NCBI RefSeq assembly: GCF_000276665.1
Contig: NW_004955438.1
Coordinates: forward strand, 9,256,051-9,320,050
Origin: Chinchilla lanigera
Lineage: Eukaryota > Chordata > Mammalia > Rodentia > Chinchillidae
Length of the DNA stretch: 64,000 bases
Direction: 5' to 3'
Shown: one piece after another, positions 1 through 10,199 of the stretch
How the letters are laid out: every line of letters starts with the position of its first letter
Position numbering within the stretch: position 1 is the stretch's first letter
Notes under the pieces: model-generated
Databases searched by the model: none
Told to the model about the DNA's origin: nothing
The model's input: the letters and a program-made list of their open reading frames with translations, nothing else
Made by a program: the position numbers and the translations under genes

Positions 1-1075
1 TACAGGACAATCTTGTTGTCTATCCACTGAAAGATATATTTCTCCATTACTAGGCTAAATCAATTGATCACCATCAGCGGAGAATGTTGTCCAGAGAAAG
101 AGAGATTGTTTGGCTTTATATTCCATCACAGGCTTTCTGAAGAGTGGCCTGTGGAAACATTCCCCCTCTGCCTAGATCTGTTCTGATGGCATAGACTTGG
201 TCATAGTTCCTAAGTGTTAAGAAAGCATATCCCCCATTAGGCACACCATAAAGACTTATATGCCTGTATCCTATCACTTCAGGATTTTCATATTAAGATT
301 GAGCTGTTTCAATCTGCATAAAAGTACCTAGTATAGAGAATGAGTTATGGGCCTGAGTCCTGTATCTGCAAAGCTGTAAAGTCCCAGAGAAGGATCATTT
401 CATAATTCACACAGCCCCTCTGGCCTTCAACTGTGGCACTGAAATTTTGCCTGTCATGTTCTTATCTGTATTATCTGCTGGTGTGTGTAATTTCATTTTC
501 TCTCTTAGTTTTAACTGGAAGATGGAAGGAGAAACCTTTCCTGCATTCCTTTAAGATTTTCATATTTTCAAATATCTTTTATATGGTGATCAGATTAACT
601 GTACTAACTAAAAGGGGAAACCCTGGCTCTGATTCCAGAAATCTTCTGCTCAAATTTCCTACTGCAGACACATTTTTTGAAGTTCCTGGAGAGTGCACCA
701 CAAATGCCCTGAAACGACCACACACATAACCCATCCTCCATTCCGTACCTGAGCTGAGAGTCCCTTATTGGGAAACTTTGTTCTTGCAGGAATTTCAGGG
801 CATATTATGCCTTGCTGTACTGCCACTATTCCTGGGTAATTAACAAGCTTTGACTTCCAGGGCCCAAGGTCGTACTTGCATCCCTACTCTCATTGTATCC
901 TCCATAAAATGGCAAATCTTTTAGATTAAATACTAAGATACTGTTTGGAGATGTGATCAGAAGACAAAACTATTCTCAGAAAATGTGGTTCTCTCTAAAA
1001 TTCTACTTGAAGAGTCCATGAAAGAGTGAAGTGTCTCTGGTAGCAGTTGTCTTCAGTAAGCATAATGATCCATAA
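1..1075. other. Unrecognised single-copy-like DNA
   Basis: I recognise no repeat or gene here. A 98-codon open frame at 433-729 begins with a hydrophobic stretch. It has no family motif, and nothing around it looks like a promoter or splice signal, so I do not call it a gene. Confidence 0.5.
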
Positions 1076-1256
1076 CAGTGATTTTCAAACCTGGGTATAA
1101 ATGAGCATTACCTGCATGCTATTAAAATTCCCAGTTTTCAGGCATCATCCCAGGACAATTCAGCTAGAACCCCAGGGGAGGGAGGCTAATCCAGGGTTTG
1201 AGAATTTGTTCAAATTTACGATATTTGCAATGCAGAGCTAAGATTTAGAATCACTG
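1076..1256 (+). mobile_element. MER5-like hAT-Charlie MITE
   Basis: This is a short non-autonomous DNA transposon. It opens with CAGTGATTTTCAAACCTG and closes with GATTTAGAATCACTG, whose reverse complement matches the opening, so terminal inverted repeats are visible. The interior (a C/A-rich middle with AGAACCCCAGGGG) fits the mammalian MER5 family. The flanking 8-bp target duplication is too decayed to confirm. It is an ancient, fixed copy. Confidence 0.85.
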
Positions 1257-1284
1257 ACAGGTAATCCATTTTATGAAACAATCA

Positions 1285-1535
1285 AAGTCCATTTTTTCCT
1301 TTTAAAGATAAAAGAACAAAAACATAATCAGAAACACATACATTTACAAAATAACACAGAACAATATAAGCAATACTGGATTTCAGACAAGGTATTAGGA
1401 AATTAAAAATGGTGGTTGCATTGCATATTGGTATCCTCAAATTTGTTACCCAGGTAAACATATATAGACATGTAAGATTGATCAAACAAATAAAGATTAA
1501 CTGTTCCTTTCAATAAAGCAATAGAAGTTAGTTTA
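1285..1535 (-). mobile_element. L1 3' UTR fragment, antisense
   Basis: This stretch aligns by eye with four other segments here (19735-19920, 35540-35747, 35748-35925 and 52340-52560). They share landmarks such as TTGCATTGCATA, GTAAGATTGATCAAA and a run of A-rich words. At 62830 and 52325 the same sequence is attached to L1 ORF2, which identifies it as L1 3' UTR. No coding sequence remains here. Confidence 0.65.
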
Positions 1536-1540
1536 CAAAA

Positions 1541-1894
1541 TCCAAAGAGATCATATATTACCCTTAGAAAAGATCTGCCTAGTATATACTTTGACTTTAG
1601 TGACTCACTAAAATTCTAGTTCAAATTTCTCTGAAAATTCAGTGTGAGGGATCTTTATAGTCTTGGCTGTGTGTTTACTGTTATTTAATTTGATCCAATT
1701 CTTAAACAGAAGCATGATATATGTACTACATATATTTTTATAAAGAAAGCGATCTTTGCTCTTAATAAAGCTCAGTTTCCTGCTGCCTATTTCCCTTTTA
1801 ATATCATAATCTTCTGTGACATCACAATTAATTCCTATAGAGATGATTATAGTTGCACTGGGAGGATTATGATTTCAGGAAAGTGATAAACAGC
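1541..1894. other. Unrecognised AT-rich DNA
   Basis: I recognise nothing beyond AT-rich sequence. It leads into the homopolymer cluster. Confidence 0.5.
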
Positions 1895-2063
1895 AGGGAA
1901 AGTTTTTTTTTTTTTTTTTCTTCTCCAGGATAATTAGCTTGACAAGAGTAAAAGCCAAAAAAAAAAAAAAAAAAAGGAATGGGAAAAAAAACCAAAAAAA
2001 AAAAAAAAACCCTCCCCCTTCGAAAAAAAAAAAAAAAAAACAAAAAAAAAAAAAAAAAAAAAA
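1895..2063. repeat. Homopolymer cluster (T17, A19, A16, A18, A22)
   Basis: One T-run at 1903-1919 is followed within 40 bases by A-runs at 1957-1975, 1994-2009, 2023-2040 and 2042-2063, with a C-rich island at 2010-2018. The words GGGAAAAAAAACC and CCAAAA resemble the tail of the local ID SINE, but no SINE body is present. The three overlapping Phe-rich open frames on the minus strand are artefacts of these runs. Confidence 0.9.
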
Positions 2064-2660
2064 GAATAAAGCAAGAAAAAGGAAAACCAAAACATGCCTG
2101 CATAATATTGTAAAATAGTATAAAACCATAGATTTGCTTCTTTTGTGAAAGGCCATTGACTCTTTAAACAGTTTTCTGTTGATTGCACTAGCTCAATTAC
2201 ACGCTGAAACAGCTAATGTTTTGTCAGCTCAATCAAATGTTTTACAAGTGTTGCTTTAAATTAAGACTCCAAGTGTACCTTGTCATTTGGATTTACCAGC
2301 ATCATTATTGTGGATATTGGCTACCTATGAATGTTTAGCTTCACAAACTTGACTTTAAAAAGGCGACATAACACATTGTTCATTGTGAAATAGCCTTATT
2401 TCCATGAAAGTTATCAAGTGTTGGCTGATAAAGCAAAAAGTTTCTGTTTGAATAAATTCTATGTTCTTTATAGTGAAGGATCTATCAATGCCCTTAATTT
2501 CATGAAAGATATTTAAAGGCTAATGTACAAAGAATCTATATCTCTACTTTCTCCTAAGAATTTATTGTATTACTTACCCAATAATATTTATGAGTATTAT
2601 TAACTATTTGCATATATAGAAAGTTAGATTTGTATATGAGGTGTGGCTTATAGTTATTTC
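2064..2660. other. Unrecognised DNA
   Basis: Ordinary AT-rich sequence. I recognise no repeat, gene or regulatory signal. Confidence 0.5.
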
Positions 2661-2676
2661 AAAAATTGCCAAAATA

Positions 2677-2801
2677 GGGGCTGCGGATTTAGCTCAGAGG
2701 CAAAAGCGCCTGCCTGGCAAGCACAAGGTCCTGAGTTCGGTTCCCGGTACCAGAGAAAAACCAAAAAAAAAAAAAAAAAAAACTTTACAGCTTAAAAAAC
2801 C

Positions 2802-2824
<23 letters not shown>
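2677..2824 (+). mobile_element. ID SINE with bipartite tail
   Basis: This is a tRNA-derived SINE that carries its own RNA polymerase III promoter: an A-box-like TAGCTCAGAGG and a B-box-like GAGTTCGGTTCC. A perfect 16-bp target duplication (AAAAATTGCCAAAATA) lies at 2661-2676 and 2825-2840, so the ends are exact and the insertion is fairly young. The tail is odd: a 19-A run, then about 20 bases of non-A linker containing CTTTACAGCTT and a second AACC, then a longer A run. It belongs to the CAAAAGCG subfamily (see findings). Confidence 0.97.
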
Positions 2825-2832
<8 letters not shown>

Positions 2833-2840
2833 CCAAAATA

Positions 2841-3195
2841 GGAATAAAAGACACTCACATCAAGTCTAACTAAAAGCAAACAGCAATAGTACCATTCCTT
2901 ACAGTTTGATAAGTGTATTAATAAGGATATTTGTATAGTTACAATTTGTACAAGTTTTCATCTAAGTATGTGAAGGACCACAATTTTCCAGCTCCTTCAG
3001 CGAAGAGCCTAAACATAAAAACATTTCAGGCCCAGTGAAATTGACAGTTTGTGTGTGTGTGTGTGTGTTTGTTTTATTTTCAAAATTTTCCTAAAACATT
3101 TTATTTGATATGCAAACTATAGTCAAGCCTGACTTATTCAAATTAAGATGAAATTTATCTATAGGTTTCATTATTCTTTGAAAACTCACTTACCT
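2841..3195. other. Unrecognised DNA with a (GT)n run
   Basis: A (GT)n microsatellite of about ten units lies near 3048-3068. I recognise nothing else. Confidence 0.6.
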
Positions 3196-3197
3196 TA

Positions 3198-3272
3198 AAA
3201 GCATGACTGAATTCTGTCCCTGGTGAAGTAATTGAGTGTGTATGATGAGCATGTGAAATAGAGAAATTTCAA
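3198..3272 (+). repeat. Direct repeat, left copy
   Basis: About 75 bases here align with 4402-4479. Shared words include TATGATGAGCATGTG and TAGAGAAATTTCAA, and the copies are about 1.2 kb apart in the same orientation. The pair could be parts of two LTRs flanking the pol-like scrap between them, but similarity fades quickly on both sides. Confidence 0.6.
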
Positions 3273-3560
3273 GGCTCTGTAATCAATGAAATGTTAATTA
3301 TTTTTACCATTTTGGTATTGTTCTTGGAAGAAAACTTTTAAAAAGTTTACAAACAACCTAAGGAGCCTACCAAATGTAATTTTATGGAGCTATCATTTTA
3401 AATAGAAAAACTTTCTTCATAATTACCTGAATACAATTTTCATTTTGAAAGCTTTCTAGCTTTGAAAATTCCCTAAATTATAATTAATTGATTTAAATCT
3501 TGCCTTGATGAAAGAATCCAAGCAGATAAAATTAATTTCTTAGCCTCTAACTATCTAACT

Positions 3561-3690
3561 CACCCAAGAGGCTATTCAAAATTCTTAGCACTCAGACCCC
3601 CATTGATTATAATTTATATAAATGATCTGTTTCTCTGCAAAACTACTGAGGAAGTACAACAGATACACAAATCAGTGGACTGGGGGGAAC
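3561..3690 (+). pseudogene. Possible retroviral reverse transcriptase scrap
   Basis: An open frame continuous through 3561-3690 contains the peptide motif YIND after a run of hydrophobic residues, with PRG about 18 residues upstream. In retroviral reverse transcriptases a PQG motif precedes the catalytic Y-x-D-D box, and the residues after the box (acidic, then a short helix) also look right. The first catalytic Asp is replaced by Asn and the spacing is too short, so any enzyme would be dead. The match is short and could be chance. The purine-rich AGTCAAGGGGGAATTG at about 3882-3897, followed by TGTAACTC, resembles a polypurine tract and LTR start. Confidence 0.35.
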
Positions 3691-3895
3691 ACACCGCGCG
3701 GACTCTCTCCACGTGGGCTATTATGAAAGCTGATTTAATTATTTCTTTTAGAAGTTTAATATGCAAAAAGTTAACTTTGAGAAATATTCAGACCATTGCC
3801 AGATGGCTATGAAAATTGTTTTTCATTAAATTGGATTGTTTAAATTTTCCAGGCTTATGAATCCAAAGACAGTTTAATCATAGTCAAGGGGGAAT

Positions 3896-4400
3896 TGTAA
3901 CTCTGGAAAACTAAGCAGAACCCCCTAGCCAGAGCTATAATGGCAATAAAATGAAATAAGACCACATGATTGGGAGTCAGCCTACAAGAAGGTAATTCTA
4001 GTCATCCAGAGTCTGACACAAGAACTTCATCAAAGGAAGGCCTGGTGGAAAATTCCTGGATAGTCTGAAAGAAACAGGAAGAGGCATCCATCCTTTTAGA
4101 AGCAAGGATGCACTGTGTCTTCTTTGGGTAGTACATGCTGTTGAGATTGGATTAAGGTTTCAAATTTAATATTCCTTTACTCAATTGAGGGAACAATTAT
4201 TGAATAATAGTTCATTGTATAAAGTTTGGAACAAAGTAATACAGACTGCCATATGAGTGATATTTTTGTCTGGATCTTCATAAGAAGGTTTCTGGGATGT
4301 TCCCTGATTCTTGAACAATTTTGGAAATCCTTCTTGGCGAGCTATTTTCAAAATCAGTTAATAAACACTGTAAGAAAATGTTCTGTTACTTTAGATGTAG
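3896..4400 (+). other. Possible degenerate LTR region
   Basis: The sequence begins with TGTAACTC just after a polypurine-like tract, as a 3' LTR would. The direct repeat at 4402-4479 lies at its far end. I could not find a matching 5' LTR start or a terminal CA with a target duplication, so the LTR reading is tentative. Confidence 0.25.
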
Positions 4401-4401
4401 A

Positions 4402-4479
4402 CATCTAAAGAGCATAGCTCAATTCTTTGCTTGGTGAGCTAGTTGAGAATTTATGATGAGCATGTGTAGAGAAATTTCA
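4402..4479 (+). repeat. Direct repeat, right copy
   Basis: Pairs with 3198-3272. Identity is high over TATGATGAGCATGTG and TAGAGAAATTTCAA, with a 3-base deletion between those two words in this copy. Confidence 0.6.
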
Positions 4480-5105
4480 ACATAATAATTGCATAGAAGT
4501 GTGAAATAAAAGCAGCGGCCTGCACATGACCACACTATGATGCCTTCTAACATCCTATAGCCATGATGTCTGCCAGTGTTATTAGGAACTGCAGTGTCAT
4601 CTGTATTTGTGTAGAAATTAGAGATAAATGTGCAAAACAAGCTTTCAGCAGGAATTGAAACTTCCCTATGTGAAGGAATTCATACATAAGACATTCCTCA
4701 TTTGATTGTACTTTGCAAATATCACAACTTCTATAATTAAATGTTTGCAGCAACTTCAAGTCCAGAGGCACCATTATAATTTATTAAAAAGAAAATCAAA
4801 GAGAAATATGATCCTCCTGATGATTTGATGCCCAGAAATTGAATGAAGTTATACCTTAACTTAAAATGACTCTTAGGTACTCTAAATCTGATTCATCCAA
4901 GCCCACGAGGGGTTAATTTACAAATAACACTTCTAAAAATATTTCTGAATACAAAAAAATCTAGTCAGCATCTGGATTGATGGCCAAATTCTGTTTGCTC
5001 TTTGTGTTTTTTTCCTAATTGCTCCTGAAACATCAGTACCTTTACATTCAGTATATATAGGGCACTTTGCTTCTGAACAAATGTACTTCTCGAAAAGTAA
5101 CAGCA
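4480..5105. other. Unrecognised DNA
   Basis: No repeat or gene recognised. Short open frames on the minus strand at 4419-4774 have no recognisable content. Confidence 0.5.
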
Positions 5106-5109
5106 ATGA

Positions 5110-5290
5110 AATTAGCAGACATTTACAGAACATTTCCTAATGCTAGCTTAATTGCATTGCAGACATTAATTCTCATAGTCAGGTAAAGTTGACGCTTTTG
5201 GTGTTTCCATTAGAACATAGAAGGAAAGTGTTTCAGAGGTTGAGTGACTTCCTCATGGTCACCAGAGTTAAAACAAGAATCTTTAAAATT
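5110..5290 (+). mobile_element. MIR SINE remnant
   Basis: The core resembles the ancient mammalian MIR family: a TTAATTCTCATAG segment, then a block like AGAGGTTGAGTGACTTCCTC and GGTCACCAGAGTTAAAACAAGAATC. It is heavily diverged. Confidence 0.6.
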
Positions 5291-5414
5291 AACATAGTAC
5301 CACTTATTTAAAGTAGCAGCAAATAACAACATATCTCATAATGCTTGCTTCTTATTTCTTGCCTAAGATTATAATTGAACAAACTCCCAGTGAGAAGGAC
5401 TATATATTGTGTTT

Positions 5415-5531
5415 CTTGGCTTCCTTATGCCCTAATAGCACCTGGTTATAGAGCCCAGTGAATGATAGAGGAAGAGATGAGATGAATAAGGAAATGAATG
5501 AATGAATGAATGAATGAATGAATGAATGAAT
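5415..5531 (+). mobile_element. MIR/L2-type 3' end with (GAAT)n tail
   Basis: CTAATAGCACCTGG and AGCCCAGTGAATGA look like the 3' end shared by MIR-type SINEs. They lead into about ten GAAT units at 5492-5531. Tandem GAAT is a common extension of such tails, so the microsatellite probably grew from the element. Confidence 0.55.
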
Positions 5532-5639
5532 CTTAAAAACAAATCGCTTTCAGCTAGGCCGAAATTCACTATTACTTTTACTTGTTTCACATACCTTTTA
5601 AAATGCTTTAAGTCTCTGCAATAAAAACAGAAAGCCAAT

Positions 5640-6071
5640 TTTTTATTTTAAAAAATAGGAGAACAGTCTCAGTGCTATGAAGCTGAATGTTATTACTTGA
5701 TTTGAAGCTGAAGTGTTCCGATTTGATAGTGTTTTTGGGGTGGGGAGATCTTTCTGCAGAGACAATGTCAGGATAGCATGGCTTATGACGTCCCTACCTC
5801 AGAAAGAGTAAGGGCAGGAGAAAAGCTTGGATCTTTTAAGAACCGTGCCCATCGGTGTGCTTCTGATTAGTATATGAATCATTGGACTCTAGTATTTTTG
5901 TATATTTGGACTTACACAGAACCCAAGATTTGTCTAGAAATACCTCGTCGAAACAAATGGTTTCAAACCAAAGAGTGGGTCCAGTAATGTGGAGACCTCC
6001 ATCTGCTTTTTGCATTGTTAATTATGATTTAGAACTCATGACCTCCCTTTTTTTGGATAGGCCCCTGCTAT
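5640..6071. other. Unrecognised DNA
   Basis: No repeat or gene recognised. The open frame at 5882-6073 has no recognisable content. Confidence 0.5.
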
Positions 6072-6086
6072 AAGAAATTCTACTCT

Positions 6087-6248
6087 CCACTGGGCATGGT
6101 GGCTCACGCCTGTAATCTCAGCACTCGGAAGGCTGAGGAAGGATGACTGTTACGAGTTCAAGACCAGCCTGGGCTACAAAGTGAGCTCAAGGTCAGCCTG
6201 AAATGCATAGTGAGACCCTGTCTCAAAAAGACAAAAAAAAAAAAAAAA
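6087..6248 (+). mobile_element. B1 SINE
   Basis: A 7SL-derived monomeric SINE containing TGGGCATGGTGGCTCACGCC and the rodent-type internal duplication (two GGTCAGCCTG/GACCAGCCTG blocks). It ends GAGACCCTGTCTCAAAAAG plus poly-A. A target duplication AAGAAATTCT(A/G)CTCT lies at 6072-6086 and 6249-6263 with one mismatch. Confidence 0.96.
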
Positions 6249-6263
6249 AAGAAATTCTGCTCT

Positions 6264-7648
6264 GTAGTGCAGTCATGTACATTGCTCCCAGAAATGATGA
6301 AGGTTATAACTAGTTCTCAAAGGCTTTCAAACAATACTTATCTCTCTTTTAAATCTATTGTATTTTAAAATATTTATTTTTGCAAGGCACCTGAGGTACC
6401 TTAAGATATCATGTACATATAAAAATTAGCCACAATGTAGTCAATATATGCAAATGAATGTTATTTTTTAATGGTTTGTATTAGCCACAAAAGAATCTAA
6501 GCTAAGTTAATCTATTTGAATAGAAATAGCAAACATTAATCTTAGAAAATAATGTTCAGCTTCAGGTGTTTTCAAATAATAACTAAAAATAAAACCTCTG
6601 TAGTGTTTTTGAAGAGATGGTGGTAAATAGCTGTATGCAGAAACATTGATTCTGGCTAAGAGATTAATTTCCGAATATGTTCTTTCTTTGAATGAATAAG
6701 TGATGTGAGTCATGAACTGGTGTAGCATATCACTCAGCAGAGAAGATATAGAGCAGCCTCCAAATATCAGCCTTGGTCATGACATGAAAAATAATTTCCT
6801 TAGAAAACTTCAAGTCTATCAACAAAGCATGGGAAGGATAAATTTGATTGTCAAACTTGACTGGCTTGTCATAACTGCCCATAAGATTAGTAAAGCATAC
6901 TTCTGGGTGTGTTTGTGTGCCAAATGCCTGACCTTGATACTACTATACCTGGTCCCTTTCTCCTTCCTTTTTGGAACTGTTCCCCTACTTTGCCTCTTGG
7001 TCAACATGGCCTAAGCATCACTGCTCTGGGAAGACACTCTGCTATGATGTCAAGTAACCAGGGAAAAAAATCCCTTGAAACCAGGAGTCAAGTTGTACCT
7101 CTCCCCCTTACCACTGCTGGTGTCTCTGTAAAGACAAAGCTGACTAACAGAAAAATTTAAAATGTCCTGCCCCTCTTAGTTTTTGGCCTATTGTTAAATT
7201 GCAACTATTGAAAAGAAAAACATTTTTCACAGCTCAGGAAATGCTTCCCAAAGACATACTGAAAAATATAGTATGTTAGATCAAGCATCCCAAAGTTTGG
7301 GTACTTACCTACATTCAGTTCAAAAACAATGTAAATGGCTTTTGGTAGACTATTTTTATACCTTCCATTTAGTGCTTCTTCGAAATAGCAAAGGCAGAAG
7401 CAATCAAAAATAAAATAAGAATATGGGGTGGAAACAATATATATTGAAATTTATGAGCACAAAATATTCAAATTAAATTTGTGGCAAGAACCTGAAGAGT
7501 GCCTTGATGGAAACTCTGGTTAGTTATTACTGTGTCAAAGCCATTTATTATGTCTATTTGCAAACCATGCATAGGAGGGGTTTAGCTAGGATTCTGTCTA
7601 TGTAGGTTACACTAGTTCTCACATCTCTAATAGTGTATCAGAGGTAGC
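6264..7648. other. Unrecognised DNA
   Basis: AT-rich sequence. The overlapping open frames at 6712-7160 (up to 100 codons, both strands) match nothing I know and share no structure suggesting an exon. Confidence 0.5.
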
Positions 7649-7650
7649 AC

Positions 7651-8035
7651 CCTTTTTTTTTCTTGTTTGTTTTTAAATAAGTCTCTGCTTTTTGTGGTGG
7701 AATATAATGAAACAGGACATGCACAGGAAAGACAAACACATTCCCTCATCTTCATCATCATCCTGCCCCAGACCTTGCTGATACTGATCCTTGTTGGTGA
7801 CAGCATAGTGCTCAGCACTTCCTGTGATGGTGAGGAAGCCACACTCAGGGTGAGGAAAGTGAACTTGGACTTGGTATCCTTGCTTTCCTCATGTTCCTCA
7901 GGATGCTTGGGAATCTTCAAGTGGGGTTTGGCTCTTGTTCTTCCTGCACACCAAGAATACTGTCTACTCATAAAGATATTCAATAGAGAGCCCCAGAACT
8001 ATGAGGGAAGATTGTTCTCTGCAAAGGAAAAATAA
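7651..8035 (-). pseudogene. Possible minus-strand retrocopy of unknown parent
   Basis: On the minus strand this reads as about 350 bases of fairly GC-balanced sequence followed by an A-rich 3' end, seen as the T-rich run at 7652-7675. That is how a processed retrocopy looks. Open frames of 118 codons (minus, 7627-7983) and 122 codons (plus, 7667-8035) overlap almost completely. A run of ATGATGATGAAGATGAGG in the minus sense encodes an acidic stretch in one frame. I could not name a parent and found no clear target duplication. It may equally be an unknown repeat or chance open reading. Confidence 0.3.
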
Positions 8036-9505
8036 TAGGAATCAGATTATTATCTATATGTTGAATTTTTGTACAGGCATTTGGCCTAAGAAGTAGTTTA
8101 TGATATATCTCTGGAAAGGTTGGGAAAAATATTTTCCACATTTGACTGTCTATACAGAAAACCCAACATATGTATGTATGTATGTATGTATGTGTATTTG
8201 CATGTGTATGTATTACACTTATTTGTGTATTTATTTTTGTTTGGAAATGTTTGTTGTGTCTCCTCCCTGCTCTGTCTGAGCTACCACAAAGTGTATCTGG
8301 TACATGGTTGTACTCAAAATCAGTCCCATTATCAGAATTAAACTAATCACTACTAAAATAACAAAACATAACATCTCAATATAAGTATGGTTAGGTAATG
8401 TAAAGATGCCATTAAAAATGAGAAACAGTGATTGATAAAAAGAGAAACATTTACCCCCATTTATAAACAAAAATCACAGATATGTGAAATATATTTTTCC
8501 TATCAAAGTGCCAATCATTGACAAAAGTATTAACATAATTTCATGAGATGTGAGGTAAAATTTCTGCTTACAAAATAAATTTCAGAAAGTTATGATGTTT
8601 GTATTTAATTATAATTCATCAGACTATGTATGCAATATAAGACATAAATTCCATTTTTGCGAACTTCCTGTATTACAAGAATAAGGAAAGAGGATATCTA
8701 CATGTATGCGAAGGTCTCCTTTAATAACATTTGTGCTGAATGGAAATCATGGCAGATGTAATTTAAATTTCTGTCAGATGGTTTTGAATATATATGTCAC
8801 AGGCACAGCTCGACACAAAACATGAGGTACATTAATTAATACAAGTAGATGTCAAAGATTTTTCATTAAATAGAAAAACAGGCCCAGAGAGTAATATGTA
8901 TCCATGTGTCCATTTACATGTATATAAAAAGAAAGGATTTCCAGTAAAATATAAATAGGCTTTATATTGAAGTGCTCAGCTAAAACATAATATTCATATT
9001 TAATAAATATTTTACAGGGCTTATATACTGTATTCCAGAATTTGAAAGCGTGTTTATCCTGGAGAATGTATGTCTTCACTGAAACTTGAGAACTCTATAT
9101 CCAATGAAATTTACGACCATCTGAATAAAGACTATTTTAAGAAAAAAAAATATTAGAAGAAAGTAGAAAAAGGGACTTTCAAGGAGCGATATACATGGAC
9201 TTATTTCAAGTCCTCTTGAATTACTCTGACAAAACATATATAATTAGTTTTCTATTCTGTTTTATTTTCTTCACAGTTGTGTAGCTTTATTACAATTCAT
9301 TTTAATGCATTGATCTATAGGATTGTCCAACTCTTATGGTATTTCTAGAATACTGCCTAGGAGAAAATGGACTGACAGTTTCATACAAAGATTCTTTTAC
9401 ATGATATGATATTATCTGTGTCCTGTGAATTTTGTCATCCCAAAGTTACTAGGGCTCTGGATAAACTAAACAAATTACACTTCTGAGTCTTAAATAAATA
9501 ACATT
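8036..9505. other. Unrecognised DNA with a (TATG)n run
   Basis: A TATG microsatellite of about seven units spans roughly 8168-8195. The rest is AT-rich and unrecognised. Confidence 0.55.
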
Positions 9506-9514
9506 TCATGGTGG

Positions 9515-10150
9515 CTCTGTTGGTTAATTTTATAAGTCAACTTGGATGATGGGTGATCAGAGAGCAGCTAAACGTCATTTCTGGGTGTGTGACATGTGTC
9601 ACCTGAGAGGTGACTGCTGATGGGTAGAGATGGTCTGCCCTCACCAATGAGACTGAGCAAAGTTTGAGGCCCAAATAGAACATAGAGGAGGTGGAAGGGA
9701 AATTCCTGCTTCCTCCTTGAGCTGGGACACACATTTTCTCCTGCCCTCAGGAAGGGATGGACTTGAACTAAATTATCCCACCAGCTTTCCAGGGTCTATA
9801 TCTTACCCATGGCAGATGGGGGAAATTCTCGACTTCCATTCCTATAGTCAGTAACCTGCTACATGCATCTTATCTGTTTCCTCAGAGCACCTGAACATCG
9901 CAATCACTCTACCTCTGGAGATGCTGCCACCAGAGGATTTTCCATCTACTTTCCGTGTCTCTTTTTTTTTTGTTTTGTTTTGTTTTGGTCTTTTCTTCCG
10001 GTACCAGGAATTGAACTCATGACCTTGCGCTTGCCAGGCAGGCACTTTGCCACTGAGCTAAATCCCCAGCCCCCTGTGTCTCATTTAATACTTTATCATG
10101 GCAGAAGGAACCAACTGAAGAGAACCAAGGTCATGTTTATCGTTTCCAGT
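9515..10150 (+). mobile_element. Old interspersed repeat, class uncertain
   Basis: TTGGTTAATTTTATAAGTCA, then CTGGGTGTGTGACATGTGTC, GGCCCAAATAGAACA and GCTGGGACACACATTTTCTCC, follow the layout of a widespread mammalian repeat that begins with a TTGGTTAATTTTATGTGTCA-like word. I cannot assign the family name with confidence. It is interrupted by the ID SINE at 9962-10074. Confidence 0.45.
9962..10074 (-). mobile_element. ID SINE
   Basis: A minus-strand ID copy. Reading the plus strand, an interrupted T-run leads into CCGGTACCAGGAATTGAACT and ends AGCTAAATCCCCAGCCCC. A short duplication GTGTCTC lies at 9955-9961 and 10076-10082. It is inserted in the older repeat at 9515-10150. Confidence 0.96.
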
Positions 10151-10199
10151 TACAGAAGAAAGCCTTACTCTAAAACTGTTCATTCTCAATAAGTTTAGA

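Noticed and set aside
433..729. 98-codon open frame with hydrophobic N-terminus
   Set aside because: No family motif, no exon or promoter context, and length within chance expectation for this composition.
1867..2188. Three overlapping Phe-rich open frames
   Set aside because: They translate poly-A/poly-T runs and have no coding meaning.
2677..2760. Genuine tRNA genes at the ID copies
   Set aside because: The A-box and B-box are tRNA-derived, but each copy is a SINE body with an A-rich tail and target duplications.
5490..5531. CRISPR-like or functional tandem array
   Set aside because: A plain GAAT microsatellite on a SINE tail in a mammalian genome. There are no spacers.
6712..7160. Overlapping 60-100 codon frames on both strands
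   Set aside because: No recognisable protein, domain or splice context.
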